DNA of 14,258 nt from Hyphomicrobiales bacterium (GTDB lineage: Bacteria; Pseudomonadota; Alphaproteobacteria; Rhizobiales; Beijerinckiaceae): contig JAATEW010000136.1 of the NCBI GenBank assembly GCA_015655535.1, forward strand, positions 1 through 14,258, written 5' to 3'. Shown one piece after another: positions 1 to 5,514 of the stretch. The first letter of the stretch is position 1. Every line of letters begins with the position of its first letter. Under the pieces are notes generated by a model. The model had not been told where the DNA came from, ran no database searches, and saw only the letters and a list, made by a program, of their open reading frames with translations. A program made the position numbers and the translations under genes.

Positions 1-26
1 TCAATAGAGCGGTGAAAGAGATTTCG

Positions 27-503
27 ATGGTGGACAAGATTCCGATGACGCCGGGTGGTCATAGCGCCCTCGAAGAGGAATTGAAGCAGCGCCAGCAGGT
101 CGAGCGGCCCCGGATCATCCAGGCCATCGCCGAGGCGCGCTCGCATGGCGATCTGTCCGAAAATGCCGAATATCATTCCGCCAAGGAGGCGCAATCCTTG
201 AACGAAGGCCGCATCGCCGAACTTGAGGATAAGCTGTCGCGCTCTGAAGTCATCGACGTGACGAAGCTTTCCGGCTCGACGATCATGTTCGGTGCGACCG
301 TGACGCTCGTCGACGAGGATACGGAAGAAAAGAAGATCTATCAGATCGTCGGCGAGAGCGAGGCTGACGTGAAGGCCGGCAAGGTCTCGATCACGTCGCC
401 CACCGCGCGCGCGCTGATCGGCAAGAAGGTCGGCGACACGGTCGAGGTGAACACGCCCGGCGGCGGCAAGAGCTATGAGATTTTGAAGGTGGCGTTCCAG
501 TAG
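27..503 (+). CDS. greA: Transcription elongation factor GreA
   Basis: GreA rescues backtracked RNA polymerase by inserting its coiled coil into the secondary channel and stimulating cleavage of the transcript's 3' end. The 158-aa product has the family length. The N-terminal coiled coil carries the diagnostic tip GDLSENAEYH (residues 41-50); its acidic residues D42 and E45 correspond to the catalytic tip acids D41 and E44 of Escherichia coli GreA. The C-terminal FKBP-like domain ends with the typical SPTARALIGKKVGD segment. I chose the ATG at 27 over the upstream in-frame GTG at 12 because it gives the family N-terminus (MVDKIPMT) and has AAGAG at 16-20 with a 6-nt spacer. The gene is complete, is followed by a palindromic repeat, and has no co-oriented partner in the window. 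Confidence 0.97.
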   Translation: MVDKIPMTPGGHSALEEELKQRQQVERPRIIQAIAEARSHGDLSENAEYHSAKEAQSLNEGRIAELEDKLSRSEVIDVTKLSGSTIMFGATVTLVDEDTEEKKIYQIVGESEADVKAGKVSITSPTARALIGKKVGDTVEVNTPGGGKSYEILKVAFQ

Positions 504-521
504 AGCCCATCCTTGGGGGGC

Positions 522-632
522 GTCATGCGCGGGCTTGACCCGCGCATCCAAGCACCTTGCTACGAAAGCGGGCTCGGCCGCGCAAACTTCCGGGCCGCTC
601 GCCTGGATGCGCGGGTCCAGCCCGCGCATGAT
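522..632. repeat. Inverted-repeat intergenic element
   Basis: Two 31-bp arms, 522-552 and 602-632, are reverse complements at 28 of 31 positions and enclose a 49-bp spacer. Each arm is itself a dyad of the form GCGCGGGC-TTGA-CCCGCGC, so the RNA could fold either as one long stem or as two short hairpins. The core resembles the GGGCTTGACCC-type palindromes scattered between genes in many Rhizobiales genomes. It begins 18 bp after the greA stop, so it may also act as a 3' end or mRNA-stabilising structure for greA, although no T-run follows. That role is an inference; the repeat structure is directly visible. Confidence 0.85.
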
Positions 633-641
633 GGGGCGCGT

Positions 642-941
642 TCACGGAAAAAACGCGACGATGCCCGGGTGTTTCTCGATCCCCGAATAATCGTTCTCGG
701 CCTGCGCCTTGGCGAGATCATAAGCCTGCTGAAGGTTGAGCCAATAGCCGGGCTCCTTCGAAAAATAGAGCCCGAGCCTTATTGAGAGATCGGCGTCGAT
801 CGGCGCCTGGCCGCGCAAGACCGTGCTGATGAGGTCGCCCGAAACTTTGAGCGCGGCAGCGAGCGCATTGCCGTTCATGCCGAGATCGGAAAGATATTGA
901 TCTTGCAGAATGCGGCCGGGATGTTTCGGAGCCTTTGCCAT
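642..941 (-). CDS. HigA-type antitoxin / HTH transcriptional regulator (orphan)
   Basis: This 99-aa protein has the layout of the HigA/VapI addiction-module antidote family. The N-terminal HPGRILQDQYLSDLGMN is followed by a five-helix Xre-type DNA-binding domain (about residues 22-65) and the signature EPGYWLNLQQAYDL (63-76). In complete modules the HigB RNase toxin gene lies directly upstream, and HigA binds HigB and represses the operon. Here the upstream side (942-1134) holds no HigB-like reading frame, only a mosaic of hairpins, so the gene appears orphaned. The ATG at 941 gives the family N-terminus; an in-frame extension to 995 is possible but adds residues unlike the family. It may be a remnant, a stand-alone regulator, or an antitoxin acting on a toxin encoded elsewhere. 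Confidence 0.88.
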   Translation of the reverse strand: MAKAPKHPGRILQDQYLSDLGMNGNALAAALKVSGDLISTVLRGQAPIDADLSIRLGLYFSKEPGYWLNLQQAYDLAKAQAENDYSGIEKHPGIVAFFP

Positions 942-984
942 AGTCGCTCTCGCACTTTCAGGTTCTTCAATCGACGTGCGCGAT

Positions 985-1106
985 CCTTCTCCCACTGGGA
1001 GAAGGTGTCATGCGAAGCATGACGGATGAGGGGTTACGGTCTTTGGCATGAGGTCGTAACCCCCCACCCGCCGCCTTCGGCGGCACCCTCTCCCTCTGGC
1101 AGAGGG
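985..1106. repeat. Mosaic of five consecutive hairpins
   Basis: Five perfect dyads follow one another: 985-993/997-1005 (CCTTCTCCC/GGGAGAAGG), 1007-1013/1017-1023 (GTCATGC/GCATGAC), 1030-1038/1055-1063 (GGGGTTACG/CGTAACCCC), 1070-1075/1079-1084 (GCCGCC/GGCGGC) and 1092-1097/1101-1106 (CCCTCT/AGAGGG). The opening CTTCTCCC-ACT-GGGAGAAGG plus GATGAGGGG motif is typical of dispersed palindromic repeats in Alphaproteobacteria. The block lies between the 5' end of the higA-like gene and the 3' end of eutC. It would fold at the end of the eutBC transcript and could serve as its 3' boundary, but no T-run marks an intrinsic terminator. Confidence 0.85.
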
Positions 1107-1134
1107 TTCGCTCGGCAATGTGACGTGCCATCAT

Positions 1135-1920
1135 TTATAACGCAACAGGCTTCGTCGGATAAGCCTCAAGGGGAGCCGCCTCCAGCGCCAGCGCTTCGTC
1201 TTCCTTCAACAGCGTGCCGGTGCATTTGAGCTTTCGCGCCAGCGCGATCATCGCCAGAATGCGCTTCGCGGCTTCTTCAAACGGAAGACCGTCGGGCCTG
1301 ATGTTCGAGATACAATTGCGGTTTGAATCTTTTCTGACACCCGCCTTCGGCGCATAGGTGAGATAGGCGCCAAGACTGTCGTTGGCGGAGAGGCCCGGCC
1401 GCTCGCCGATCAGCACCACGACGAGCTTAACGCCCAGCGCCTCTGCGATCTCGTCGCCGAGCGCGACGCGGGCTTGTTGTGCTATGACGGGCGGCGCGAA
1501 GCGCCAAGCCGGCGAGACAGATATGAGTTTCGCGAGCGCCGCGCCTTGTGCCTGCAGGGCTTGTGCCGAAAGGCCATCGGCCAGCATCAAAGCCGCATCG
1601 TAGGCGCCAGGAAGAAGCAGCGCACGGCTTTCCGCTGCAAGGCACCGCCCGAGATCCGGGCGTTGCAAATATTGCGCGCGGCTCTGCGCTTGGCTTTGCA
1701 CCACGACGGTTGAGGGATCGCCCAATTGCGACATCAAGCTCTCAATATCCAAATGCGCATGCACGGCATCGCGCGCGCGCGCATGGGCCAACGCGAATTC
1801 GAGCACGCGCTGCGTCGGCAGCGAATCGCCGGTCCGGCCGAGCGCGATGCGCGCCGTGGTCGCACGCCGCAGATAGGCCCAAGGATCATAGGAAGGATCG
1901 GATGACAATTCTTCGTTCAT
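1135..1920 (-). CDS. eutC: Ethanolamine ammonia-lyase small subunit
   Basis: EutC is the light chain of adenosylcobalamin-dependent ethanolamine ammonia-lyase, which converts ethanolamine to acetaldehyde and ammonia; with EutB it forms the cobalamin site at the subunit interface. The 261-aa product carries the family signatures VLIGERPGLSANDSLGAYLT (169-188) and RNCISNIRPDGLPFEEAA (201-218), and an N-terminal PWAYLRRATTARIALGR block. It is shorter than the enterobacterial protein (about 295 aa), the difference lying mainly in the variable N-terminus. Its ATG (1918-1920) overlaps the eutB stop codon as ATGA, which indicates translational coupling and equimolar synthesis. A much longer in-frame ORF reaching 2205 exists, but that extension is antisense-free shadow coding within eutB and is not part of the protein. 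No eutA reactivase, permease or shell genes are present in the window. Confidence 0.97.
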   Translation of the reverse strand: MNEELSSDPSYDPWAYLRRATTARIALGRTGDSLPTQRVLEFALAHARARDAVHAHLDIESLMSQLGDPSTVVVQSQAQSRAQYLQRPDLGRCLAAESRALLLPGAYDAALMLADGLSAQALQAQGAALAKLISVSPAWRFAPPVIAQQARVALGDEIAEALGVKLVVVLIGERPGLSANDSLGAYLTYAPKAGVRKDSNRNCISNIRPDGLPFEEAAKRILAMIALARKLKCTGTLLKEDEALALEAAPLEAYPTKPVAL

Positions 1921-3296
1921 GACGATCCCAACAGCTTCGCCGCGCCGCCGTCTAGGCGCGGCCGCACGCGTCCCGCGCCGTCCATGATGCCCATCTTCAT
2001 GAGCCAGGCTTCGAATTCCGGCGCGGGCCGCAGGCCAAGAACGGAGCGTGCGTAAAGCGCATCGTGATAGGAGGTCGATTGATAGCCGAGCATGATGTCG
2101 TCGGCGCCGGGCACGCCCATGATGTAAGTGCAGCCAGCGACGCCGAGCAGAGTCAGAAGCGTGTCCATGTCGTCTTGATCGGCCTCGGCATGATTGGTGT
2201 AGCAAATGTCGACGCCCATCGGCAGGCCCATGAGCTTGCCGCAGAAATGATCTTCCAGTCCGGCGCGAATGATTTCCTTGCCGTTGTATAAATATTCCGG
2301 CCCGATGAAGCCGACGACCGTGTTGACGAGAAGCGGGTGATAGCGCCGCGCAACCGCGTAGGCGCGCGCCTCCATCGTCTGTTGGTCGACGCCATGATGC
2401 GCCTCGGCGGAGAGCGCCGCGCCCTGGCCGGTCTCGAAATACATGAGATTTGCGCCATCTGGCGCGCGCTTGAGCGCGCGGGCCGCGTCATGCGCTTCAT
2501 CGAGCATGGCGAGGCTTACGCCAAACGCATCATTTGCGGCTTGCGAGCCTGCGATCGATTGAAAGACGAGATCGACCGGGCCGCGTTTTTCCATCACCTG
2601 CAATGTGGTCGTGACATGCGCGAGCACGCAGGATTGGATCGGAATATCGAAACGCTCGCGCAATTCGTCTATGCGTTCGAGCAAGAGCAACGCCCGCGCG
2701 GCGCTGTCGGTCGCGGGATTGATGCCGATACAGGCATCGCCGCAGCCATACATCAGTCCGTCGAGGATGGCGGCGCCGATGCCGGCGACATCGTCGCTCG
2801 GGTGATTGGGTTGTAGGCGCACGGATAAGCGCCCAGGCAAGCCGATTGTCGTGCGAAACTTCGTGACATTGGAGATTTTCCGCGCGGCGAGAATCAGATC
2901 CTGATTGCGCATGAGCTTGGAGACGGCGGCTGCCATCTCGGGCGTGATGCCGGGCGCGAGCGCTTTGAGCGCCTCGGTTGTGGCTTCATCCGACAAGAGC
3001 CAGTCGCGGAGCGCGCCGAGGGTCAGCGTACTTATCGTTGCGAAGGCCGAGGCATCGTGGCTGTCGATGATCAACCTCGTGACGTCATCTTCCTCATAAG
3101 GAATCAGAGCTTCGGAGAGAAACTGTTTCAGCGGAACATCGGCGAGCACCATGCGCGCGGCGACGCGCTCCTCATCGCTCGACGCGGCGAGACCCGCCAG
3201 CCGGTCGCCGGCGCGGGCCGGCGAGGCGCGCGCCAAAAGCGTCCGCAGATCGTCGAAGACGTAACGGGTTCCGGCAATGGGGGAGACATAGGGCAT
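1917..3296 (-). CDS. eutB: Ethanolamine ammonia-lyase large subunit
   Basis: EutB is the catalytic TIM-barrel subunit of ethanolamine ammonia-lyase. The 459-aa length is normal for the family. Residues known to contact substrate in the E. coli enzyme are all present at nearly the same numbers: R160 and Q162 (in VRLQPNHPSDD), N193 (GINPATD), E288 (FETGQG) and D363 (GVDICYTNHAEADQ). Other family blocks include VNTVVGFIGPEYLYNGKEI and EDHFCGKLMG. The protein is expected to be active if cobalamin is available. The ribosome-binding site before the ATG is weak. The gene heads a two-gene eutB-eutC unit and starts only 55 bp from a divergent toxin-antitoxin locus, so both share one short control region. 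The likely role is use of ethanolamine as a nitrogen or carbon source. Confidence 0.98.
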   Translation of the reverse strand: MPYVSPIAGTRYVFDDLRTLLARASPARAGDRLAGLAASSDEERVAARMVLADVPLKQFLSEALIPYEEDDVTRLIIDSHDASAFATISTLTLGALRDWLLSDEATTEALKALAPGITPEMAAAVSKLMRNQDLILAARKISNVTKFRTTIGLPGRLSVRLQPNHPSDDVAGIGAAILDGLMYGCGDACIGINPATDSAARALLLLERIDELRERFDIPIQSCVLAHVTTTLQVMEKRGPVDLVFQSIAGSQAANDAFGVSLAMLDEAHDAARALKRAPDGANLMYFETGQGAALSAEAHHGVDQQTMEARAYAVARRYHPLLVNTVVGFIGPEYLYNGKEIIRAGLEDHFCGKLMGLPMGVDICYTNHAEADQDDMDTLLTLLGVAGCTYIMGVPGADDIMLGYQSTSYHDALYARSVLGLRPAPEFEAWLMKMGIMDGAGRVRPRLDGGAAKLLGSS

Positions 3297-3307
3297 GGGC
3301 TTACTGC

Positions 3308-3336
3308 TGAGTTCTTGTTTCGAAAAGAACCGTCAA
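3308..3336 (-). promoter_or_regulatory. Possible eutB promoter
   Basis: On the minus strand TTGACG (3336 to 3331) matches the -35 consensus at five of six bases. Seventeen bases further the -10 position reads AACTCA, a poor match. If used, transcription would start within a few bases of the eutB ATG (3296), leaving almost no leader, which would fit the lack of a good Shine-Dalgarno sequence there. The -35 box overlaps the edge of the 17-bp palindrome at 3335-3351. This is a tentative call. Confidence 0.3.
3311..3330. promoter_or_regulatory. Imperfect 20-bp dyad in the eutB/toxin intergenic region
   Basis: GTTCTT (3311-3316) and AAGAAC (3325-3330) are perfect inverted arms around an 8-nt centre that contains TTCGAA. 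It lies in the middle of the 55-bp divergent region, next to the perfect palindrome at 3335-3351, and could be a second protein-binding site. No function is shown by the sequence. Confidence 0.4.
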
Positions 3337-3351
3337 GCGATATTATCGCTT
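3335..3351. promoter_or_regulatory. Perfect 17-bp palindrome, likely antitoxin operator
   Basis: AAGCGATA-T-TATCGCTT is a perfect inverted repeat (8-bp arms, 1-nt centre) ending at the base before the toxin ATG at 3352. Its centre includes TATTAT (3341-3346), a good -10 element for plus-strand transcription; a candidate -35 is weak (TTTCGA 3318-3323 with 17-bp spacing). Type II antitoxins with HTH domains usually bind such dyads over their own promoter, so this is the natural operator of the locus. A TATTAT at this distance would place the transcript start at or next to the ATG, suggesting a leaderless toxin mRNA, consistent with the absence of any Shine-Dalgarno sequence. Confidence 0.7.
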
Positions 3352-3605
3352 ATGAAAACGATCATCTTCACATTGAGCGCTGCGAAAGATTTCGATGCTC
3401 TTTCCAAGGATGCTCGCGAACAGGTGGAAGCTGGTCTTCACCGCTATGCCCTGACGGGCCAAGGCGATGTGAAAGCTCTTCAGGGTCACGATGGCTACCG
3501 CCTCCGTATTGGCACAGTTGCCGGGTTATTTTTGATGAGGATGCAACGACGATCCTGGCAATCTATATCGGCCGCCGGGCCACGACGACTTACAAAAGGA
3601 GCTAG
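3352..3605 (+). pseudogene. RelE/ParE-family toxin gene with a frameshift
   Basis: The reading frame from the ATG at 3352 encodes an RelE/ParE-like N-terminal part: MKTIIFTLSAAKDFDALSK, then LKALQGHDGYRLRIG-type sequence ending at residue 54 (codon 3511-3513). The expected continuation RVIFDEDATTILAIYIGRR, typical of the last two strands of these toxins, is present but in another frame from 3522 to the stop at 3603-3605. Only 8 nt separate the two halves where the family usually has two residues, so the change is a 2-nt insertion or a 1-nt deletion. Joined, the product would be about 84 aa, the usual size. Unshifted translation gives an 86-aa protein with an unrelated C-terminus that runs into the antitoxin start (stop at 3610-3612). 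The active-site end of the toxin would be lost, so it is probably inactive, unless this is a sequencing error or is bypassed by slippage. Confidence 0.78.
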
Positions 3606-3608
3606 GCG

Positions 3609-3992
3609 ATGAGCGCGCCGCAGATCATTCGGACTCCCGCCGGTGAAGAACTTGTGGTGTTGCCGCGAGCCGAATATGAGGCGCTGCTTGAGCGGGCCGA
3701 TCAAGGAGCGGAAGATGCCGATGACGTCGCTATCTATGACGCGCGAAAGGCCGAATTGGCTGCTGGCGGTGTCGTGCTGCCTCCGGAGGTCAGCGCTGCG
3801 ATTCTCCGGGGTGAGACCCGGCTGAAAGCCATTCGCAATTGGCGCAATGAGACGCAACTGCATCTGAGCTTCAAAACAGATATTAGCCAGGGCTATCTAT
3901 CCGATCTGGAAAGCGGGCGCCGCACGGGAACGTCCGAAACGATCACGAAACTCGCGCAAGCCCTCAATGTGCCGGTTGAGTGGCTTTCATAA
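3609..3992 (+). CDS. Xre-type HTH antitoxin partnered with a RelE/ParE toxin
   Basis: This 127-aa protein follows the toxin frame by 3 nt and has AAGGAG at 3596-3601 within the toxin's 3' end, a typical type II toxin-antitoxin arrangement with the toxin first. The C-terminal part (about residues 70-126) is a helix-turn-helix of the Xre/Cro-C1 class, with ISQGYLSDLESGRRTGTSE as recognition region and ITKLAQALNVPVEWL as the closing helices. The N-terminal part (TPAGEELVVLPRAEYEALLERAD, in two blocks) resembles the start of antitoxins that wrap the toxin. The expected roles are neutralising the toxin and repressing the operon through the palindrome at 3335-3351. The gene is intact even though the toxin frame is broken. 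Confidence 0.88.
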   Translation: MSAPQIIRTPAGEELVVLPRAEYEALLERADQGAEDADDVAIYDARKAELAAGGVVLPPEVSAAILRGETRLKAIRNWRNETQLHLSFKTDISQGYLSDLESGRRTGTSETITKLAQALNVPVEWLS

Positions 3993-3999
3993 GTTGTTT

Positions 4000-4020
4000 C
4001 CTTCAAGAGACTTGAGAAGG
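4000..4020. other. Weak hairpin between convergent genes
   Basis: CCTTC-AAG-AGA-CTT-GA-GAAGG can fold into a short stem with a 2-nt bulge in the 38-bp gap between the antitoxin stop and the convergent hydrolase-family gene stop. No T-run follows on either strand, so a terminator role is only possible. Confidence 0.3.
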
Positions 4021-4030
4021 GCAGACGATT

Positions 4031-4519
4031 TCAAGACTGACGCCGATGTAACCTGAAGCGGAAATCGCAATGGCTCGCGCCGCCCATGATCGTTTGCGTG
4101 CGCGTCAAAGCGATCTCAGGGTTGAAGCCCTTGGAAAAACCGCCATCTCGGTTGCAGGATAGCACAAAGCCGAGTTCGCCCAAGCCCAGCTCGCGATACA
4201 TGTCGGCGAAGGCGCAATGGGTGACATCGAAATCGAGCTCGTTGGCATTTTGCGCATGCAGCGTAACGGCGAGCGCATCGCCCGCCTGCCAGCGCGGCAG
4301 GATCCCCGCGAAAGTAGCAAGATCGGCGGGCTTTCCAGGATCGGCTTTCGATGTTTCGGCGGCGAAAGCGGCGCCTGCTGTCTCGGCCATGGCTTCGATC
4401 GCTTTTGTTAAGATCGCGACGGCGCGGTCGCGGCCGATCTCCGTGGCGAGAACGTCCAAAATGCCTTTGGTGAACTCCGCTTCGATGCGGCGGCGTTCGA
4501 GAAGGCTATTGGCAGCCAT
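4031..4519 (-). CDS. L-2-amino-thiazoline-4-carboxylic acid hydrolase-family protein
   Basis: The 162-aa product matches the L-2-amino-thiazoline-4-carboxylate (ATC) hydrolase family by its C-terminal signature: THCAFADMYRELGLGELGF (100-118), a cysteine and aspartate in LSCNRDGGFSKGFNPEIALT (120-139), and the closing GGASHCDFRF (146-155). Conserved C102, C122, D125, H150, C151 and D152 are candidates for the active site. The founding Pseudomonas enzyme opens the thiazoline ring on the route from ATC to cysteine, but many family members have unproven substrates. The start at 4519 is supported by AAGGA at 4526-4530 with a 6-nt spacer; an ATG seven codons upstream lacks this. No signal peptide is seen, so it is cytoplasmic. 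An intrinsic terminator lies immediately upstream, so expression may depend on read-through from the 178-aa gene. Confidence 0.82.
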   Translation of the reverse strand: MAANSLLERRRIEAEFTKGILDVLATEIGRDRAVAILTKAIEAMAETAGAAFAAETSKADPGKPADLATFAGILPRWQAGDALAVTLHAQNANELDFDVTHCAFADMYRELGLGELGFVLSCNRDGGFSKGFNPEIALTRTQTIMGGASHCDFRFRLHRRQS

Positions 4520-4537
4520 GATCCATCCTTCTTCAGT

Positions 4538-4574
4538 CAAAAACGGGGGCCGGCTTTGAAGAGCCAGCCCCCGT
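4538..4574 (-). terminator. Rho-independent terminator after the 178-aa gene
   Basis: Read on the minus strand, a 13-bp GC-rich stem (arms 4574-4562 and 4555-4543, 12 of 13 paired) with a 6-nt loop is followed by TTTTTG (4543-4538). This is a textbook intrinsic terminator about 40 nt after the stop of the 178-aa gene. Its T-run ends 7 bp before the Shine-Dalgarno sequence of the next gene in the same direction, leaving no room for a separate promoter between them. Confidence 0.92.
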
Positions 4575-4616
4575 GCAACTTTAGAGCGATGCCGTCGAGC
4601 GGATCGAGAGGGGTGC

Positions 4617-5153
4617 TTAGCCAGCCGCCTGACGCTTCAATGCCTCTTCCCAGGAAATAGCTTCGTAATCTTCGACCTTATCGAATTTGACGCCGACGTC
4701 AGCGAGCGCATCGAGCTTCTGAGTCGTGCTGTATTTCTTGAGCTTCACCTTGTCGACATAGAAAATGTCGATCAACTCGTTATAGACCGAGGTGTCGTCG
4801 ATGAAGACGATGAAGAAAGGGATGCCGTTGACCGGAATATACCAGCGCGCGCCGCGCGGAGCATCGGCCACATAGAGCATATATTTGCCGTTGGCATCGA
4901 GCGCCGAGCCGAAATGTTCGACGATTTTCGGAATTGTCTGCAGCTCCTTAATTGAACCGGCGAGAAAGCTGATCGCGGGCTTGCCTTCCGAAACGGCAAA
5001 GACCTCTTTGATGAAAGTTTCGGGGCCGTCATAGGCAATGTCGCCGCGATAGCCGAAACGGCCAGCGACTTCGGTGTCGGCTTTCAAGGCGGGTTTAAGC
5101 AGCGAGCCATTCGCGTCCAATGCAGCGAAGGGCGTGGCGGAAACATCAGTCAT
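4617..5153 (-). CDS. Uncharacterised 178-aa cytoplasmic protein
   Basis: I do not recognise this family. The protein has no signal peptide or membrane segment. It is rich in Asp, Glu, Lys and Ala with few Arg, and codes like a real gene; the antisense frames are poor. Features visible: FGYRGDIAYDGPETFIKEVF (about residues 33-52), a hydrophobic strand pattern KYMLYVADAPRGARWYIPVN, and a compact strand-rich core IPFFIVFIDDTSVYNELIDI, then a charged C-terminal helix (EDYEAISWEEALKRQ). The alternating strands suggest a small alpha/beta domain. It is monocistronic up to a strong terminator, with read-through possible into the ATC hydrolase-family gene. The combination of a dedicated strong terminator and a lysine-rich, low-arginine composition suggests substantial expression; this is inference. 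Confidence 0.85.
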   Translation of the reverse strand: MTDVSATPFAALDANGSLLKPALKADTEVAGRFGYRGDIAYDGPETFIKEVFAVSEGKPAISFLAGSIKELQTIPKIVEHFGSALDANGKYMLYVADAPRGARWYIPVNGIPFFIVFIDDTSVYNELIDIFYVDKVKLKKYSTTQKLDALADVGVKFDKVEDYEAISWEEALKRQAAG

Positions 5154-5514
5154 GGGAATCTCGCTCAGGTTTTAAGGAAGTCTGGCCTCGGCCCAAGACA
5201 CCCTTTGCAAATCGACCGGAGCGCGCAGGTTAGGGCGAAATCGATCGTGACGATCGTAGCGCCCCAGCCATTGGCTATGAGCGAGACAATGCCTCGGTCA
5301 CGGCATTTTGGGGAATGCCGCTTGTCGGCGGTGTTGAGCCGCCGTCCTTTTCCAAAAGCGCTCTGTGCTCAAGCTTTGAAGCCATAGCGCCAATGAGCAT
5401 AGGCGGCTTCCTTCTCTGAGGCAACTGCGGATTGGTTTTCGTCGCGGTCTTCCTGCCGGTGAATTGCTCAAACTAAAAGCAGAATGAGATTGAAATACCA
5501 TCGTTTGAGAAGCG
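5154..5514. other. 361-bp intergenic region with three dyads
   Basis: No convincing gene is present. It must hold the promoter of the 178-aa gene (minus strand), but I cannot place -35/-10 boxes with confidence. Three dyads stand out: a perfect 15-bp palindrome at 5242-5256 (CGATCGT-G-ACGATCG), a perfect 7-bp hairpin at 5301-5307/5314-5320 (CGGCATT/AATGCCG, 6-nt loop), and a 6-bp GC hairpin at 5326-5331/5339-5344. The palindrome lies about 90 bp upstream of the 178-aa start codon, a plausible regulator site. A 60-codon plus-strand ORF at 5205-5387 lacks a ribosome-binding site and is not called. Confidence 0.6.

Noticed and set aside
513..785. 90-codon plus-strand ORF after greA
   Set aside because: It runs across the inverted-repeat element and antisense to the higA-like gene; its sequence is repeat-derived and has no family resemblance.
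1921..2205. N-terminal extension of EutC to a 356-codon frame
   Set aside because: The added part is an Arg/His-rich shadow frame of eutB; the ATGA overlap at 1917-1920 gives the natural EutC start.
3057..3605. 182-codon plus-strand ORF
   Set aside because: Most is antisense to eutB. Only its last 27 codons are meaningful, being the out-of-frame C-terminus of the toxin.
3297..4030. Recent mobile-element insertion of the toxin-antitoxin locus between eutB and the hydrolase gene
   Set aside because: No terminal repeats or target duplications are visible at the edges, although horizontal gain cannot be excluded.
5326..5350. GC hairpin followed by TCCTTTT as a plus-strand terminator
   Set aside because: There is no plus-strand gene upstream to terminate, and the T-run is interrupted.
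5205..5387. 60-codon ORF in the gap between the 178-aa gene and the peptidase
   Set aside because: No ribosome-binding site and no recognisable protein features; it crosses hairpins.
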